Positions 34,138 through 45,885 of a DNA stretch of 64,000 nucleotides are shown piece by piece. The stretch is from contig NC_065576.1 of NCBI RefSeq assembly GCF_937616625.2, forward strand, positions 870,501 to 934,500. The letters run 5' to 3'. The stretch's first letter is position 1. Each line of letters begins with the position of its first letter. The notes beneath the pieces are model-generated. The model had not been told where the DNA came from. It made no database searches and saw nothing but the letters and a program-made list of their open reading frames with translations. The DNA is from Mercurialis annua (Eukaryota > Streptophyta > Magnoliopsida > Malpighiales > Euphorbiaceae). A program made the translations under genes and the position numbers.

Positions 34138-35621
34138 TGTTGACAAAAATGCTCACGCAATAATGCCAACTCGTAGTAATCCGGAAGTCGGATGTCGATC
34201 CCACGGAGACAAGGGGTTTAAAGTGAATGAAATTGACTTTGATTTTCAATTCGGAAAGCAAAGAGTAGTTGGATTTTTGATTAATAACAGCGGAACTAAA
34301 ATTAAACAATCACTGATTAGACTAAGAAGCAATTAAGAATTAAACGACTAATTGATTAAAGGATTAAAAAACAATAATTAAAAGCGCCTAAGGGTTGCTA
34401 ATCATGCCATCGAGATTCCTAGGTAATAGGTCGGGTCAATGGGTGTTGGTTCGGGTCGAGCCATTCTAAGGTATCTAAATCCGCTCTCTCGAGCCGGAAA
34501 TTGACGAATCGACAATTGATTAATGAGTCGAAATCCAAATCACTCTCGCACAAGTGGATGTCGACTACAACAATCAATCCGATTAATCCGCAAACTCAAC
34601 AACCGCTAAATCCCTAAATCACTCTCGCGCATTTAGGTCTTAAGCTTATGCTTAACGAGGTCTATCCAATTAGCTTAACTCTCGTCCTCACTAATCAAAC
34701 ACAAATCATCAATTAAGGAGCTAACTTAATCCAAGCATTAAGATCATTAAACACAACAAAACCCTAACCCATACAAACCTAACCAATCATCTAACAATCA
34801 TACATAGCAATCATAAACAACCCCTAGACTAGGAGTTTAGCTACTCATGATTAAAGTAAAAACAACTAAGCAATAGTAAATCAACATAATAAAAGTGAGA
34901 AAGCTTACCTCAAATAACAATGAAGAACAATAAAGCATGAACAAGATAATGAAGATTCAATAACTAAGCTTGTATTAAAGATGAATTCAAAACCCAAAAT
35001 CTGGAAATAAAAGCTTCAAATCCTTAACAATGGAGGAATCTCCAAGAACAAGTCACACCAAACTAAGAGAATAAGTGCTAGAGTAATAAATGTTGCTACA
35101 AAAGAGGCTTACCCTAAAATGTGACATAAGGTGTCCTAATATAGTAAAGCCCAAAAAGGAAATAAAAAACATCCTATTACAAGCTTGTTTGTCCAAAAGT
35201 GGAAGTGGGCCAAGAGAGCACAAGATCCAAAACTGATTTGAAATGCTGAATTCTGGCCCTTCTCGATCGAGAAGCTTCATTAAAGTCAGCTTCTCGATCG
35301 AGAAGCTTGATGTCCAAAAACTCTGCCGATTTTTGCTCATCTTCTCGATCGAGAAGCAAGGTGAAATTGTGCTTCTCGATCGAGACCATGCAGGAGAAGG
35401 GCTTCTTTGATCTTTTCTTCGCCCTTTGCTTCAATCTATCTCTCGACTTCCACATATCATCGATTCTTTGCTCTTTTGGACTCAAAACCCTTCACATACG
35501 CTCCGTTTATCCTGAAACACTAAAACACGTAATAAGCGATATAATCACTCGAAACATGCAACAAAAGTATACAAAGCGATGCGAAAGAGACTCGTAATAT
35601 AGGAGTATTTTACTCCTATCA
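34138..35621. mobile_element. Solo LTR (about 1.48 kb) nested in the chromovirus 3' LTR
   Basis: The insert starts TGTTGACAAAAATGC and ends TACTCCTATCA, with GGGGT on both sides (34133-34137 and 35622-35626): the TG...CA ends and 5-bp target duplication of an LTR element. It has no internal coding region, primer site or second LTR, so it is best read as a solo LTR left by recombination. It includes GTCGATCCCACGGAGAC, a phrase common in plant LTRs. Confidence 0.75.
35259..35385. repeat. Four CTTCTCGATCGAGAAG palindromes in the solo LTR
   Basis: Perfect 16-bp palindromes lie at 35259-35274, 35290-35305 and 35341-35356. A fourth with a damaged right end is at 35372-35385. The second extends to AGCTTCTCGATCGAGAAGCT (20 bp). 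Confidence 0.9.
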
Positions 35622-35798
35622 GGGGTCAATATCAAATAAAATTATCAATAATTTCAGTAAAAGAATTAAAAAGAGAAGTCTCTTTTTATATCCAGATTTC
35701 GATAATAGGTCGCTCGAAGAAAGGGAGAAATAAAGGAAACCGAGACGATTTTCCGGCGAACAGACCCGTGACGAGATCCTATTCGCGGGACCATAACA

Positions 35799-36037
35799 TC
35801 GAACAGGTTGAACTGGCCGGTCAAGTTTGGTTTTTAAAACACTGCAGTCAAGTTCGGTTTTTAAAACACTACAGTCAAGTTCGGTTTTTAAAACACTGAT
35901 TTTATGGCGTAAATACAGACATTTCTACTTTTTTTTATATACTTTTGGTTTATTGACAAAATAAAAACACATTTCACCAAAAAATTCCATTTAATAAAGG
36001 CCAAATGTTGTAAAATGGCAAACCTTTCACAAAAGTC
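35799..36037. repeat. 239-bp direct repeat, right copy, flanking the chromovirus
   Basis: It follows the 3' LTR end CCATAACA directly and continues without a break into the rest of the MITE at 35999-36335. It matches 28882-29120 at all but three positions. Confidence 0.9.
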
Positions 36038-36335
36038 TTGACCTTTCAATTTTTATCGATTTTGGCCAAAAACTGATTACTTGGTTTCACAAAAGTTCTG
36101 ACCTTTCAATTTTGTCGATTTTGACCAAAAATGGATTATTTGATTTCACAAAAGTCCTGACCTTTCAATATATGCGCATGGCACGTAGGCGCCACATAGG
36201 CAAATTGAAATCAAATTGAGAGTTGGCCACAATTGAAACCAAAAAATCTGTTTTTGGCCAAAATCACCAAAATTGAAAGGTTAAAACTTTTGGGAAATTT
36301 TTATGAAAGGTTTGACCTTTATACGACATTTGGCC
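35999..36335. mobile_element. Mutator-type MITE (337 bp), target of the chromovirus insertion
   Basis: Ends GGCCAAATGTTGTA and TACGACATTTGGCC are inverted repeats, continuing as AAACCTTTCACAAAA facing TTTTTATGAAAGGTTTG. Flanks TTTAATAAA and TTTAATTAA make a 9-bp duplication with one mismatch. Internal direct repeats (CACAAAAGTCTTGACCTTTC and relatives) occur three times. Confidence 0.7.
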
Positions 36336-36573
36336 TTTAATTAAATAAGTTGAACTGAACATCAGATAAAGAAATATTGGCAGCTTCAGAATATTATCAA
36401 AATAAAAAAAAAATCGAATTGGGCACTTATAAGTCTAAATTTTTTGAAACCTCATTTAATAAACGACACGTCGTATAAAGAGTTAAAAGCTACAACTCTC
36501 CACTCTAATAAAATCCTTAAACCCAGAGATAAACCCTAAATTACTAATTATTCCCCAAAAAGCATTCAGCAAA

Positions 36574-38551
36574 ATGGAAATGCTAAAGCGAAAACTTTTC
36601 ATCAATTTCTCTCCCAAATTGATTTCTAAATCTAACCCAGCTCCCCAATGCAACTTCCCTTCTAGGGTTTCAAATTTAGCTTTACGGTTCTTCTCCACTA
36701 ATTCCCAATCAACATTGACTGATCGGGTTGGAGCTGCAAGAGACCCAAGAGCTTCAATTGTGCCCATTTTGGATCAATGGGTCAGTGAAGGGAACACTGT
36801 TGAGAAACCTTTACTTCAATCTCTTGTTCGCCTCATGAAAGATTACAGACGCTTCAATCATGCTCTAGAGGTACCTTTTCTAACTCTCTATTTTCGGAAC
36901 ACCGTGCAATTTTCCATCAATTAAATGCTGATGTGGAAGCCGGAATGGTGTTTATTCCGGTTTCCACATCAGTACTTCTTGACGGAAAATTGCTTGGTGT
37001 TCCAAATTGCAAAAAAAAATTGATAGTTTATGTATTATATTGCCAGAACTGAAAGTTCGTGTTAAATTGCAATACATACTTAAGTTCATGATTTTTAAAG
37101 CAATTAAGCCGTATTATAAATCTAACCATCTTAGGCCATAGAAATTCAATCTGTGACATAGTTTTGGAGTCACGGGGCATACCTTGATGTGAATGAGGTG
37201 TTTATGCCAACCGTTAAATACTTAGTGCTACTATCAAATTTATTGGAATTAACAGGCTGAATCTTTTGATGATTAGACACAGTTAAATTGTTTGTTCATG
37301 GTTTTCTGATCTTTCCTTTCTATTTTTCAGATATCGCATTGGATGACTGATCGTAGATACTTCGTATTATCACCTTCTGATGCTGCAATTAGGTTAGAGT
37401 TAATCGATAGAGTTTATGGATCGCGGAAAGCGGAAATGTATTTTGAGGAACTCTCGGGTAAGCTAAAAATTTACAATGTGTATGGTGCTCTTCTTGACAT
37501 CTATGCACGAGAAAACTCTGTTCAGAAAGCAGAAGCAATCCTGCAGGAAATGAGAGAAAAGGAAATGATAAGATCATCTTTTGCTTACAATATAATGATC
37601 AACCTTTACCGTCAAAATGAAAACTTTGAGAAGATCAATGCCTTGACGAAGGAAATGGAAAGAAACGGGATCCCTCAAGATCGGTACACAATACAAAACC
37701 TGATGGCCGCTTATGCTGCTGCAGCTGACATTTCTGGAATGGAAATAATATTAGATAAATTAGAAAAAGATCCCCGGGTTGAGCAGAGCTGGAACATGTA
37801 TGCAACTGCTGCAAGTGGCTATCTGAAAGTTGGGTCGATTGAGAAAGCTTTGACAATGTTAGCGAAAGTTGAGAAGCTGATGCCCCCGGGAAAGAACACA
37901 TTGGCGTTTAACTTTCTTCTATCTCTCTATGCAGAGGCTGGTAAAAAGGACGAACTTTACAGAATTTGGTTTAAATATAAGCCATTTGTTGAGGAGAAGG
38001 TGACACATATTTGTACTATGGTAACCTCTCTCGCAAAGCTAGACGATATTGAGGGTGCTGAAAAGATCTTTGAGGAGTGGGAGTCTAAATGCACGACATA
38101 TGATTTTCGCGTTCTAAATAGGCTCCTTGCTGCATATTGCAGAAAGGGTCTTCTTAAGAAGGCTGAAGAAGCTGCAGAGAAAGCTGCACAGGGAAGAATA
38201 CCCTATGCGAGCACGTGGAGTGTCTTGGCAGCAGGGTATATAGCGCATAATCAAATGTCCGACGCAGTTGAGATGCTGAAAAGAGCACTGTCAGTTTCGC
38301 GAAAGGACTGGAGGCCAAATCCGACCACGGTGACTGCCTGTTTGGACTACCTGGAAGAACAAGGAGATGTTAGAGGAATGGAGGAAGTCGTAAAGCTGTT
38401 AAAAACAACGGAGCCTTTAACTCGAGAGATATATAAGAGACTGGTTAGGACATACACATCTGTTGGCATACCAGATGATAAAGTTTTTGATCAGATGAAG
38501 ATACACGATATGGATGCCGATGAAGAAGCACACAAGATTCTTGAAGCTTAA
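36574..38551 (+). CDS. P-class pentatricopeptide repeat protein 2 (At2g20710-like)
   Basis: Exons 36574-36870 and 37331-38551 join in phase 0 to give 505 residues. The N-terminus (MEMLKRKLFINFSPKLISKS) is basic, hydrophobic and lacks acids after residue 2, as expected for mitochondrial import. The PPR tract runs from about residue 130 to 450 (for example SFAYNIMINLYRQNENFEKI and YDFRVLNRLLAAYCRKGLLK). It keeps the C-terminal tail (DDKVFDQMKIHDMDADEEAH) that copy 1 lacks. The position of the single intron, just after the HAL(Q/E) codons, is the same in all four copies. The protein is expected to bind organelle RNA; its target is unknown. Confidence 0.88.
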
Positions 38552-39012
38552 TCAGCCAAATCTTAGCAATGTAACACACTCTGTTTTGAGAATTAGAAGC
38601 TACAGAACAGCTTTTGAAGAGGATTATTTATTCAGAGCAATGATAGTATGTAAATATGATTTAGTGAGTAAGAAAATTCATTTAACACAATGATTACATT
38701 TAGTAAAACTTGCTCTAGTTATGAGAGGTATATTTGATGTTCTGTAATTCCAATTAGTGTTCAAGAACCTAACCAGACTGGCCAGCTCAACCGGTTCGAC
38801 TGTGAACTGAAGGTCAGTCAGTTCTGTTGGTTTAATCTCTTTTTCCTGGGCAGTCGGGTTCAATTCCTCCCACAAGCATTTTTCCTAATTATAATAAAAT
38901 AAAATACAATTATTCAAATCAGACAATAGTTGATAAAATTTAAAATTATATAAACCCAGAGTTAAACCCTCTTATTTATTCAGTATGATCATAAAAATAA
39001 TAATTCACAAAA

Positions 39013-41466
39013 ATGGGAATGATTTCCAGATCAAACTTAATCTCACACTTTTATTTTACTTCAAAGCTGCCAAATTTAGCTTCAATCTTCTTCTTCTCCA
39101 CTAAAACCCAGAAAACCCAATCTTCATTGCACGATAGGATTGCGATGGTAAGAGATCCAACGGCCTCAATTTTTCCGATTCTTGATCAATGGGTCAGCGA
39201 AGGAAACACTCTTCAGAAACCTTTACTTATATCTCTTGTTTACCTCATGAATGATCAGAGACGCTTCAATCATGCTTTACAGGTTAGAATTTTTATTTTC
39301 AATTGTTAATTTTTGTAAAAAGTTTAATAGCAGTCGTTGATAAAGTTCACGAATTGCAATTTTGTTTGATAAAACATGTGACTTTTTGCATTTTTTTCAG
39401 ATGTTGTGGTAGTTAAATGCTAATTTTTATGTAGTTCAGCATTAGAATGATTATTTGTGGTTCGGTATTGTATTGAGTGACATTAAACTGTTCCAAATAT
39501 TGTTATAGCCTGTATCTAGGTAGCACGGAGAATGGATATGAAGAAACGGGACACTTGGACACGGACATGGCCAAACTGTTTTATTTTAAAAGTTTCCTAT
39601 GTTAACATTGAAGTTTCGTCGGAAATGCTAAGTTTACGACACGTTTTCGGAACGGAAAATATTGATTGAATGAAGTGTTCGTGCTATGCTATCTAAGCCC
39701 GTATGAAGTGGAAGGCTCCGGCCGTGGGTTGCTGGTCTAGTCTTCCCGGGGTTTCATTCACATGGCAATGTTAGCCCAATGCCAAAAAAACGTCTGTTCC
39801 ACTTGCTAATGGTCTATATGCTGGTGATCTATGTAGCATACGGGAAAACGGGAAATTTGGGCACGGTCAAAGCAGTGTTATTTTAAAATTTTCTATGTTA
39901 AATATATAATTTCATGTCCGAAATGCCAAGTTTTTGATGCATTTTTGAACGGGAAATGTTAATTGAATGAAGTGATCGTGATATTTAGTCGGTGATCATG
40001 GTGTACTTACAGTTTAAGCAATAAAAATTCAAGCTTTGACTTAGTTATGGAGCATATCATGAATAGATGGATGTTTGTGTATACCAACCATTAAATACTT
40101 AGTTCTAGTCTGAGGTTAATTAGAATTGGCAGCTTGAATCTTTTTTTTGCAGCGGTTAGTTTTCCTTCTTGTTTATATAATACTGTTGCCATTTTCTGAC
40201 TTATCCTCTCTTTTTATTCAGATCTTGCATTGGATGACTGATCGTCGACATTTCAGATTATCAGCGGGTGAAGCTGCAGTTAGGTTAAAGTTAATCCATA
40301 GAGTTTATGGATTACATAGTGTAGAAAAATCCTTCGAGCAACTCTCCGACAAGCAAAAAACTCATCATGTATATGGGGCCCTTCTTGCCAGCTATGTGCG
40401 AGAAAACTCTGTTCAGAAAGCGGAAGCAATTATGCAGGAAATGAAAGAGAAAGGAATGGCAACTTCATCTTTTGCTTACAACATGATGATCAACCTTTAC
40501 CGACAAAACGAAAACCTTGAGAAAATTAACTTATTGATCGAGGAAATGGAAAGAAACGGGATCCCTCAAGATCAGTACACAATAAACAACCTGATGGCCG
40601 CTTATGTTGCTGCAGCGAATATTTCTGGAATTGAGAAAATCTTAAATAAATTAGAAAAAGACTCCCAGCTTGATCAGTGCTGGAGCTTATATTCAACTGC
40701 TGCAAGTGGCTATCTGAAAGTCGGGTTGACGGAGAAAGCTTTGACAATGTTACAGAAAGTGGAGAAGATAATGCCCAAAACAGGAGAGAACACATTGGCA
40801 TTTAAGTTTCTTATCTCTCTTTATGCAGCGGCTGGTAAAAAAGACGAGCTTTACCGAATTTGGTACAGATATAAACCATCATCGGTTAATGCAAAGGAGA
40901 CACGAGTCGGAGACATGATTACCGCTCTCTCAAAGCTGGACGATATCGAGGGTGCTGAAAAGATCTTTGAAGAATGGGAGGCTCAATGCACGAAATACGA
41001 TTTTCATGTTCTAAATCGGCTTATCGTTGCGTATTGCAAGAACGGACTTCTTGACAAGGCTGAAGCAGCTGTGAAAAAAGCTGCAAATGGAAGAACACCT
41101 TATGCCAGTACCTGGAATGTATTGGCAATGGGATATGTTTCACAAAGTAAACTGTCCAAGGCAGTTAATATGTTGAAAAGGGCACTATCGGCCCCGCGAA
41201 GAGGTTGGTCGCCAAATCCTACCACGTTGACGGCATGTTTTGAGTACTTAGAAAAGCGAGGAGATGTCGAAGAAATGGAGGAAATTATGAAGTCATTAAG
41301 AACAATGGATCTTTTAAATAGGGATATGTATCATACATTATTTAGGACATATTCTGCTGCTGGAAGACCAGTTAGTAAAGTTGTTGATCAGATGAAGTTG
41401 GATGGTATTGATGCTGATGAAGAAACTACAAAGATCCTTGAAGGTAACAAGAATGTATATATATAA
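39013..41466 (+). CDS. P-class pentatricopeptide repeat protein 3 (At2g20710-like)
   Basis: Exons 39013-39282 and 40222-41466 give 504 residues. The leader MGMISRSNLISHFYFTSKLP is Ser-rich and basic, a plausible mitochondrial presequence but shorter than in copy 2. The body is closely similar to copy 2 (SFAYNMMINLYRQNENLEKI; GAEKIFEEWEAQCTKYDFHV) and retains the C-terminal tail (VVDQMKLDGIDADEETTKIL). The open frame upstream of 40222 is intron sequence. The intron is long (939 bp) because it holds two copies of a dispersed repeat. It is the closest relative of copy 2 in the array. Confidence 0.88.
39505..39990. repeat. Two direct copies of the intronic repeat in PPR 3
   Basis: Copies at about 39520-39690 and 39826-39990 share GTAGCA, ACGGGA, TTATTTTAAAA, TTTCCTATGTTAA/TTTTCTATGTTAA, GAAATGC and TTGATTGAATGAAGTG/TTAATTGAATGAAGTG. 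The spacer between them (39705-39785) ends AATGCCAAAAAAA and may be a fragment of a SINE tail. Confidence 0.55.
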
Positions 41467-42264
41467 CCTAGAACAACTGCCTAGACCACTGTAAGAGAGT
41501 TTTTGATGCCATTACTATGACCTTTTTGATTTTCATATCATTAGTCTAATCGTTTAGTGATGAAATGTAGTAAGAAGTTTAAATTATAAAATCTAAGTTA
41601 ATAATTGAAAATTATCAAAGGATACCGAATTACACCAAACTGGAGTTCGAATGTATTATACAAACTCAAGTTCGAGTTTGAACGCGCTTAAACTTTTAAT
41701 ATGAGCTCAAATTCGAATGACATAGGAACTCAACTCAAACTTAATTAAAAAAATAAAAAGATCACGAGGTGGAAATTTTTTTGCCGCATGAATGACATGA
41801 CACAACTGTTGCGTTATATGATTATCCCGAATATAAAGATCATGATCAGTGGCTAATTAATTATTACTGTCGGCTGGCTCATCTTGCTCACATGACAGTC
41901 TAATGTACACATATTTTATCACCTGAGCCGCCATACTTGACTTTGCAAGCCTGAAATGTTTACAGAGAATATTAGTTGCCATGTTAATGTTGCTTAAAAA
42001 ATTGTCAAGTCTATTCTAACATATCAAAACCAAAACCATAGTGCCTTAGTTTTTTCAAATATGTCTGCGTTTGATATGTCATAATTGATTACATATACTT
42101 GGCATTAGGCCACAACTTTTCTATCAAACCGACCCAATAAAAAAAAAGTAAAACATTACTATGTTTTATTTAATAACTAGAATTCAGACATATTTCCAAC
42201 TGTTCGGAGCATGTTTTATGATCTAAAAGCCAAGCTGCAGGTTGGTCTGTTCAGCAACTAATCA
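41467..42264. other. Spacer between PPR 3 and the glycosyltransferase gene
   Basis: At 41640-41740 is a TCGAG/GAACT-rich MITE remnant. The rest is the glycosyltransferase upstream region. No gene or clear TATA box could be assigned. Confidence 0.35.
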
Positions 42265-43749
42265 ATGGAGGAAACCAATCGGAAGCCAAGTGCCATAACC
42301 AGTAGCTGCCATGTAGTAGCAATGCCATTTCCAGGTAGAGGTCATATTAACCCAATGCTTAATCTCTGCAAACAAATGCTATCCATACAACCAGACATTT
42401 TCTTCACTTTTGTAGTCACTCAAGAGTGGCATAACTTACTTAGCTCGTACGAAAAGCCGCCCAACGTCCATTTCCGAACTATCCCGAATGTCATACCATC
42501 AGAACTCGTTCGTGCTAAGGATTTTCCTGGTTTCTTGGAAGCTGTTGCTACAAATTTGGAAGTTCCCTTTGAGAAAGTTCTTGATGAGCTTCATCCGGGT
42601 GTCGATGTTATTGTGGCCGATACTTGTTTGAATTGGGTGGTTCGAGTTGGGAATCATAGGAGCATTCCTGTTGCTTCTTTTTGGACTATGTCTGCTACTG
42701 TTTTTTCTGTTTTTCTCCATTTTGATCTTCTCTCGCAAAATGGCCATTTTCCTGTACAATTGTCAGGTACTTGACCCGACTTTTATTTTGCTAGAAACTC
42801 AATCTTTTAGTGTGAATTTTTCTTCATTTACATTTCTTCTTGTGCAACAGAACGAGGAGAAGAAGTTGTGGACTACATCCCAGGAGTTCCTCCAACGCGC
42901 CTACGAGATCTTCCAGCATTTTTTCATGGAAGTGGCCGAAAAACACTTCACCGAGCCCTGGAAGATGCTTCAATGGTGCCCAAAGCTCAGTACCTTTTAT
43001 TCACTTCTGCATACGAGCTTGAAGCTGGAGTCGTTGATGCGTTAAAGTCGAAGTTTCCCTTTCCTGTCTACTCTGTAGGCCCTAGCATACCTTATCTTGA
43101 ATTGCAAGATAACTCGTGTTTGACTACCAGTGATCAGAATGATGTCCCTGACTACCTTAAATGGCTTAATTCCCAACCCAAAGAGTCGGTGTTATATGTT
43201 TCAATGGGAAGCTTCCTTTCAATGTCCAGTGCCCAAATGGAAGAGATTATATGTGGAGTGTGTAGTAGTGGTGTTCGGTTCCTCTGGGTGTCTCGTGGCG
43301 CCACAACTCTCTTTAAAGATGTTCATGTTAATACAGGATTGATAGTTCCTTGGTGTGATCAATTGAGAGTATTAAGTCATCCTTCTATTGGCGGTTTTTG
43401 GACACATTGCGGCTGGAATTCTGCTATGGAAGCTGTGTTTTCTGGCATTCCAATGCTTACTTCTCCCATAGCTTGGGATCAAACTCCAAATAGTAAGAAA
43501 ATTGTGGATGACTGGAATATCGGGTGGAGAGTAAAGCAGGGGGTTGATCTTGAACGTTTGATAACACGAGAAGATGTCGCGAAACTTGTGAAGAGTTTTA
43601 TGGAACCGGAAAGTGATGAGGTCAAACAAATGCGAAAGAAGGCTAAAGAGCTTCAAGAGGCTTGTCAAGCTGCAATTGCAGATGGTGGATCATCGCATAC
43701 CAACCTTAAATCTTTCATAAGGGATATTTCGCATGGAGAACATAAATAA
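42265..43749 (+). CDS. UDP-glycosyltransferase, UGT87-like
   Basis: Exons 42265-42766 and 42851-43749 join through a phase-1 intron to give 466 residues, the normal length for plant family-1 UGTs. These cytosolic enzymes move sugar from UDP-sugar to hormones and other small molecules. The catalytic His is H27 in PFPGRGHINP, with its Asp partner in VIVADTC. The C-terminal PSPG box reads VPWCDQLRVLSHPSIGGFW, then THCGWNSAMEAVFSGIPML, and ends WDQTPNSK; the terminal Asp-Gln and internal HCGWNS are intact, so UDP binding should be retained. The SFWTMSATVFSVFLHFDLL stretch and the WDQ ending are typical of the UGT87A group. The acceptor substrate cannot be read from sequence. It sits inside the PPR array. 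Confidence 0.88.
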
Positions 43750-44200
43750 ACAAGTTGATTTTAAAGTATACTTATTAAGAAATGCACCCCCCGGAACATT
43801 GATTGTCGCTTTCGAATTGAATATTGGAATGTATGTTTGCCATGCTGTACTTTATTTGTCGTTTTTTGTTAGGCTTGCTACAGATTTCGGATTAACAACT
43901 CCCGTGCATGTTATTTGTTGCATTAGATAATTTAAGTTTGTGATTCTCTACTACAACAAACTGAACATTATAGCTCCTCTTATATTTCATTGTTCCCATA
44001 TTTTCTTCACACTGTCAGGAATTTGATTAACCATTTTAGTTGTGCTCTTGATTCTTGTGTTGGAATTGACTCAGCTTCTAACTTATTTCTTGTTGCATCT
44101 GTTTCTTGCAGTTTTTCTTATGTTTGGACATGTACAAGGGAGTCACTCCTTAGATTTCTTTAGCAAAATGCATTATTTGGAGGCCATTTCTTGGCAATGA
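43750..44200. other. 3' region of the glycosyltransferase gene
   Basis: Probable 3' UTR followed by T-rich spacer. The short frames here have no gene-like features. Confidence 0.35.
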
Positions 44201-44209
44201 ATTATATAA

Positions 44210-44703
44210 GGCCTAATGTCTTAAAAAACCCCGACCTTTTAGCCCTTTTTCAATCATACCCTGACGTTGAAAATTTGTCAATTTTATCCTATTTTGCATT
44301 TTTGTGTTTCAATTGTACCCTGAAAAATTAAATTAACGTCTTTTGCGTTTGGAAATTTGTTTAAAACATTCTCCATGTCTCACATATATTAATTGTATAT
44401 TTTTAAAATTTATTTAAATTAATTAAAAATTTAAATTAGTGCTAATTTGATTATGGTTTTTAGTTAGTTTTTAAAAATAAAGGACTTATTTGTACTTTTT
44501 TGAATAAAAAAGAATTTAATTTCATGTTTAGACTTAATTAATTGAATGATTTCATCATTTAAGTAAAAAAATTAACAAAAATTAAAATATTGGGGTACAA
44601 TTGAAAACGGAAAATTTAAAAGTGGGTAAAATTGACAAATTTTCAACGTCGGGGTGGAATTGAAAACAAGTTTAAAGGTGAGGGGTTTTTGAGTGATTAG
44701 GCC
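44210..44703. mobile_element. Mutator-type MITE with perfect 9-bp target duplication
   Basis: The 494-bp element starts GGCCTAATGTCTTAAAAAAC and ends GGGGTTTTTGAGTGATTAGGCC, its inverted copy with few changes. ATTATATAA is present on both sides (44201-44209 and 44704-44712). The arms extend inward (TTGAAAATTTGTCAATTTTA facing AAAATTGACAAATTTTCAA). A 9-bp duplication points to the Mutator superfamily. Confidence 0.8.
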
Positions 44704-45501
44704 ATTATATAACTAACAAATTTTATCCGCTCAAAGCTTGGACATCGATCTAATTTTATATATACATGTATTTAGAGACATAAATAGTCAATATAACGAA
44801 AAATAAATAATTATTTTAAATATATAAAAAGGTCGTTTAAATTTGAGTCTTTTTAATAAATAATCGAGTTTGGTTGAGATTAAATTCAGGTAACTCGAAC
44901 TTGATTTAAATTTCTTGATCGCTAGTAGCATAACTGGTTTACACTTCTGTTAGTCAATTATTGCCAATAATTTTATGTGTCTTCAAATGGAAAACTTAAG
45001 GGATTGATAAAATTTAGTGCTCTCTTTATCTCATATAGATAGAAAAAAGGTACAATTTTACAGAAATTAAAAAATGATTGATTTTATTAAATTACAACAA
45101 TATTTTTTAATTATTTTAAAAGTACACACAAATTTGTTTTTTGGACCATTTAAGCCTTTGATATTTTCAAATTATATAAAAATCTTCTCTACTTTTTCAA
45201 AAAAAAAAAGCATTTAAACCTTTTTAATCTATTTTTTGGACACTTAACTCGTTAAGTTTTTCGTAAATATTTTAGACATTAAGATTATTTTCGAACTTTT
45301 TTTCTATATGATTATAAGAGACATATATCAGCAATTAACGGGTGTTTCTAATGGTGCTGGACAAAAGAGGTCATTTGTTCTGTTTTTAAAATAAAAATGG
45401 CTTAATTGTTTTAAAAAATAATTTAAGAGCCTGTACATTTGTAAAAACTATAGGATTTTTTTTTTGTACCTTTTACCTATTTTTAAAATGCATTAAAAAT
45501 A

Positions 45502-45750
45502 GGTAAAAGTTAATGCATTTTAATAAATAATCGAGTTTGGTTGATTAACTTTTACCTATTTTTACCTATTTTTAAAATGCATTAACTTTTACCTATTGTT
45601 GTCTGTTTTCTTATAGGGAGCCTGTTCCCTTGTTTTTTCGCAGCTGGTCTGTCAGTCTGCTGGTTATTTTTGGAGTTTTTTCCTCTGTTGTATTCTCTGT
45701 TGCAATCAGTAATAGAGCTCTTTTTTTGGTTTCTCCAAAAAAAAAAAAAA
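45502..45750 (+). mobile_element. 5'-truncated LINE tail with filler at its 5' end
   Basis: A 15-bp direct repeat AATGCATTAAAAATA (45487-45501 and 45751-45765) flanks a sequence ending TTTTTTTGGTTTCTCC plus an A run. From about 45600 on it reads like a plant LINE 3' end. Its first 100 bases are instead copies of nearby sequence: 45518-45544 is identical to 44851-44877, and CTATTTTTAAAATGCATTAA repeats the target. Confidence 0.7.
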
Positions 45751-45885
45751 AATGCATTAAAAATATATTTCCCGTAAACCCTTCTTCAACCCTTTGATCT
45801 TTCTCGTTCTCACGGTGTTCAACTCATTCAAATACCCGCTCACTGCTAAAACAAAACAAATATAAAGCTGTCATCTTTTAATTTA

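Larger units (their letters stand above)
29117..35798 (+). mobile_element. Ty3-type chromovirus LTR retrotransposon, decayed and 5'-truncated
   Basis: The element has a truncated 5' LTR (29117-29528), a primer-binding site (GGGTATCAGAGCC, 29533) complementary to initiator Met tRNA, gag, protease, reverse transcriptase, RNase H, integrase and a chromodomain in Ty3 order, a purine tract (GGCGGGGAG, 33846-33853) and a 3' LTR (33857-35798) broken by a nested solo LTR. The domain order and chromodomain make it a chromovirus. The coding region carries one nonsense codon and two frameshifts, so it cannot move by itself. The LTRs differ at about nine of 412 shared positions, which suggests a fairly recent insertion. 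It lies between PPR 1 and PPR 2 inside a MITE. Confidence 0.92.
33857..35798 (+). repeat. 3' LTR of the chromovirus, split by a nested solo LTR
   Basis: The LTR parts are 33857-34137 and 35622-35798 and total 453 bp once the insertion and its 5-bp duplication are removed, matching 412 plus 41 bp for the 5' LTR. It begins TGTTAAGG and ends CCATAACA. Confidence 0.85.

Noticed and set aside
35307..35597. Open frames inside the nested solo LTR
   Set aside because: They arise from the palindromic repeats and LTR sequence and contain no retroelement domain.
34138..35621. Reading the nested insert as a TRIM or complete small LTR element
   Set aside because: No primer-binding site, purine tract or second LTR could be found; TG...CA ends and a 5-bp duplication fit a solo LTR.
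39705..39785. Possible SINE fragment in the PPR 3 intron
   Set aside because: It ends in a short A run, but there is no A or B box and no target duplication.
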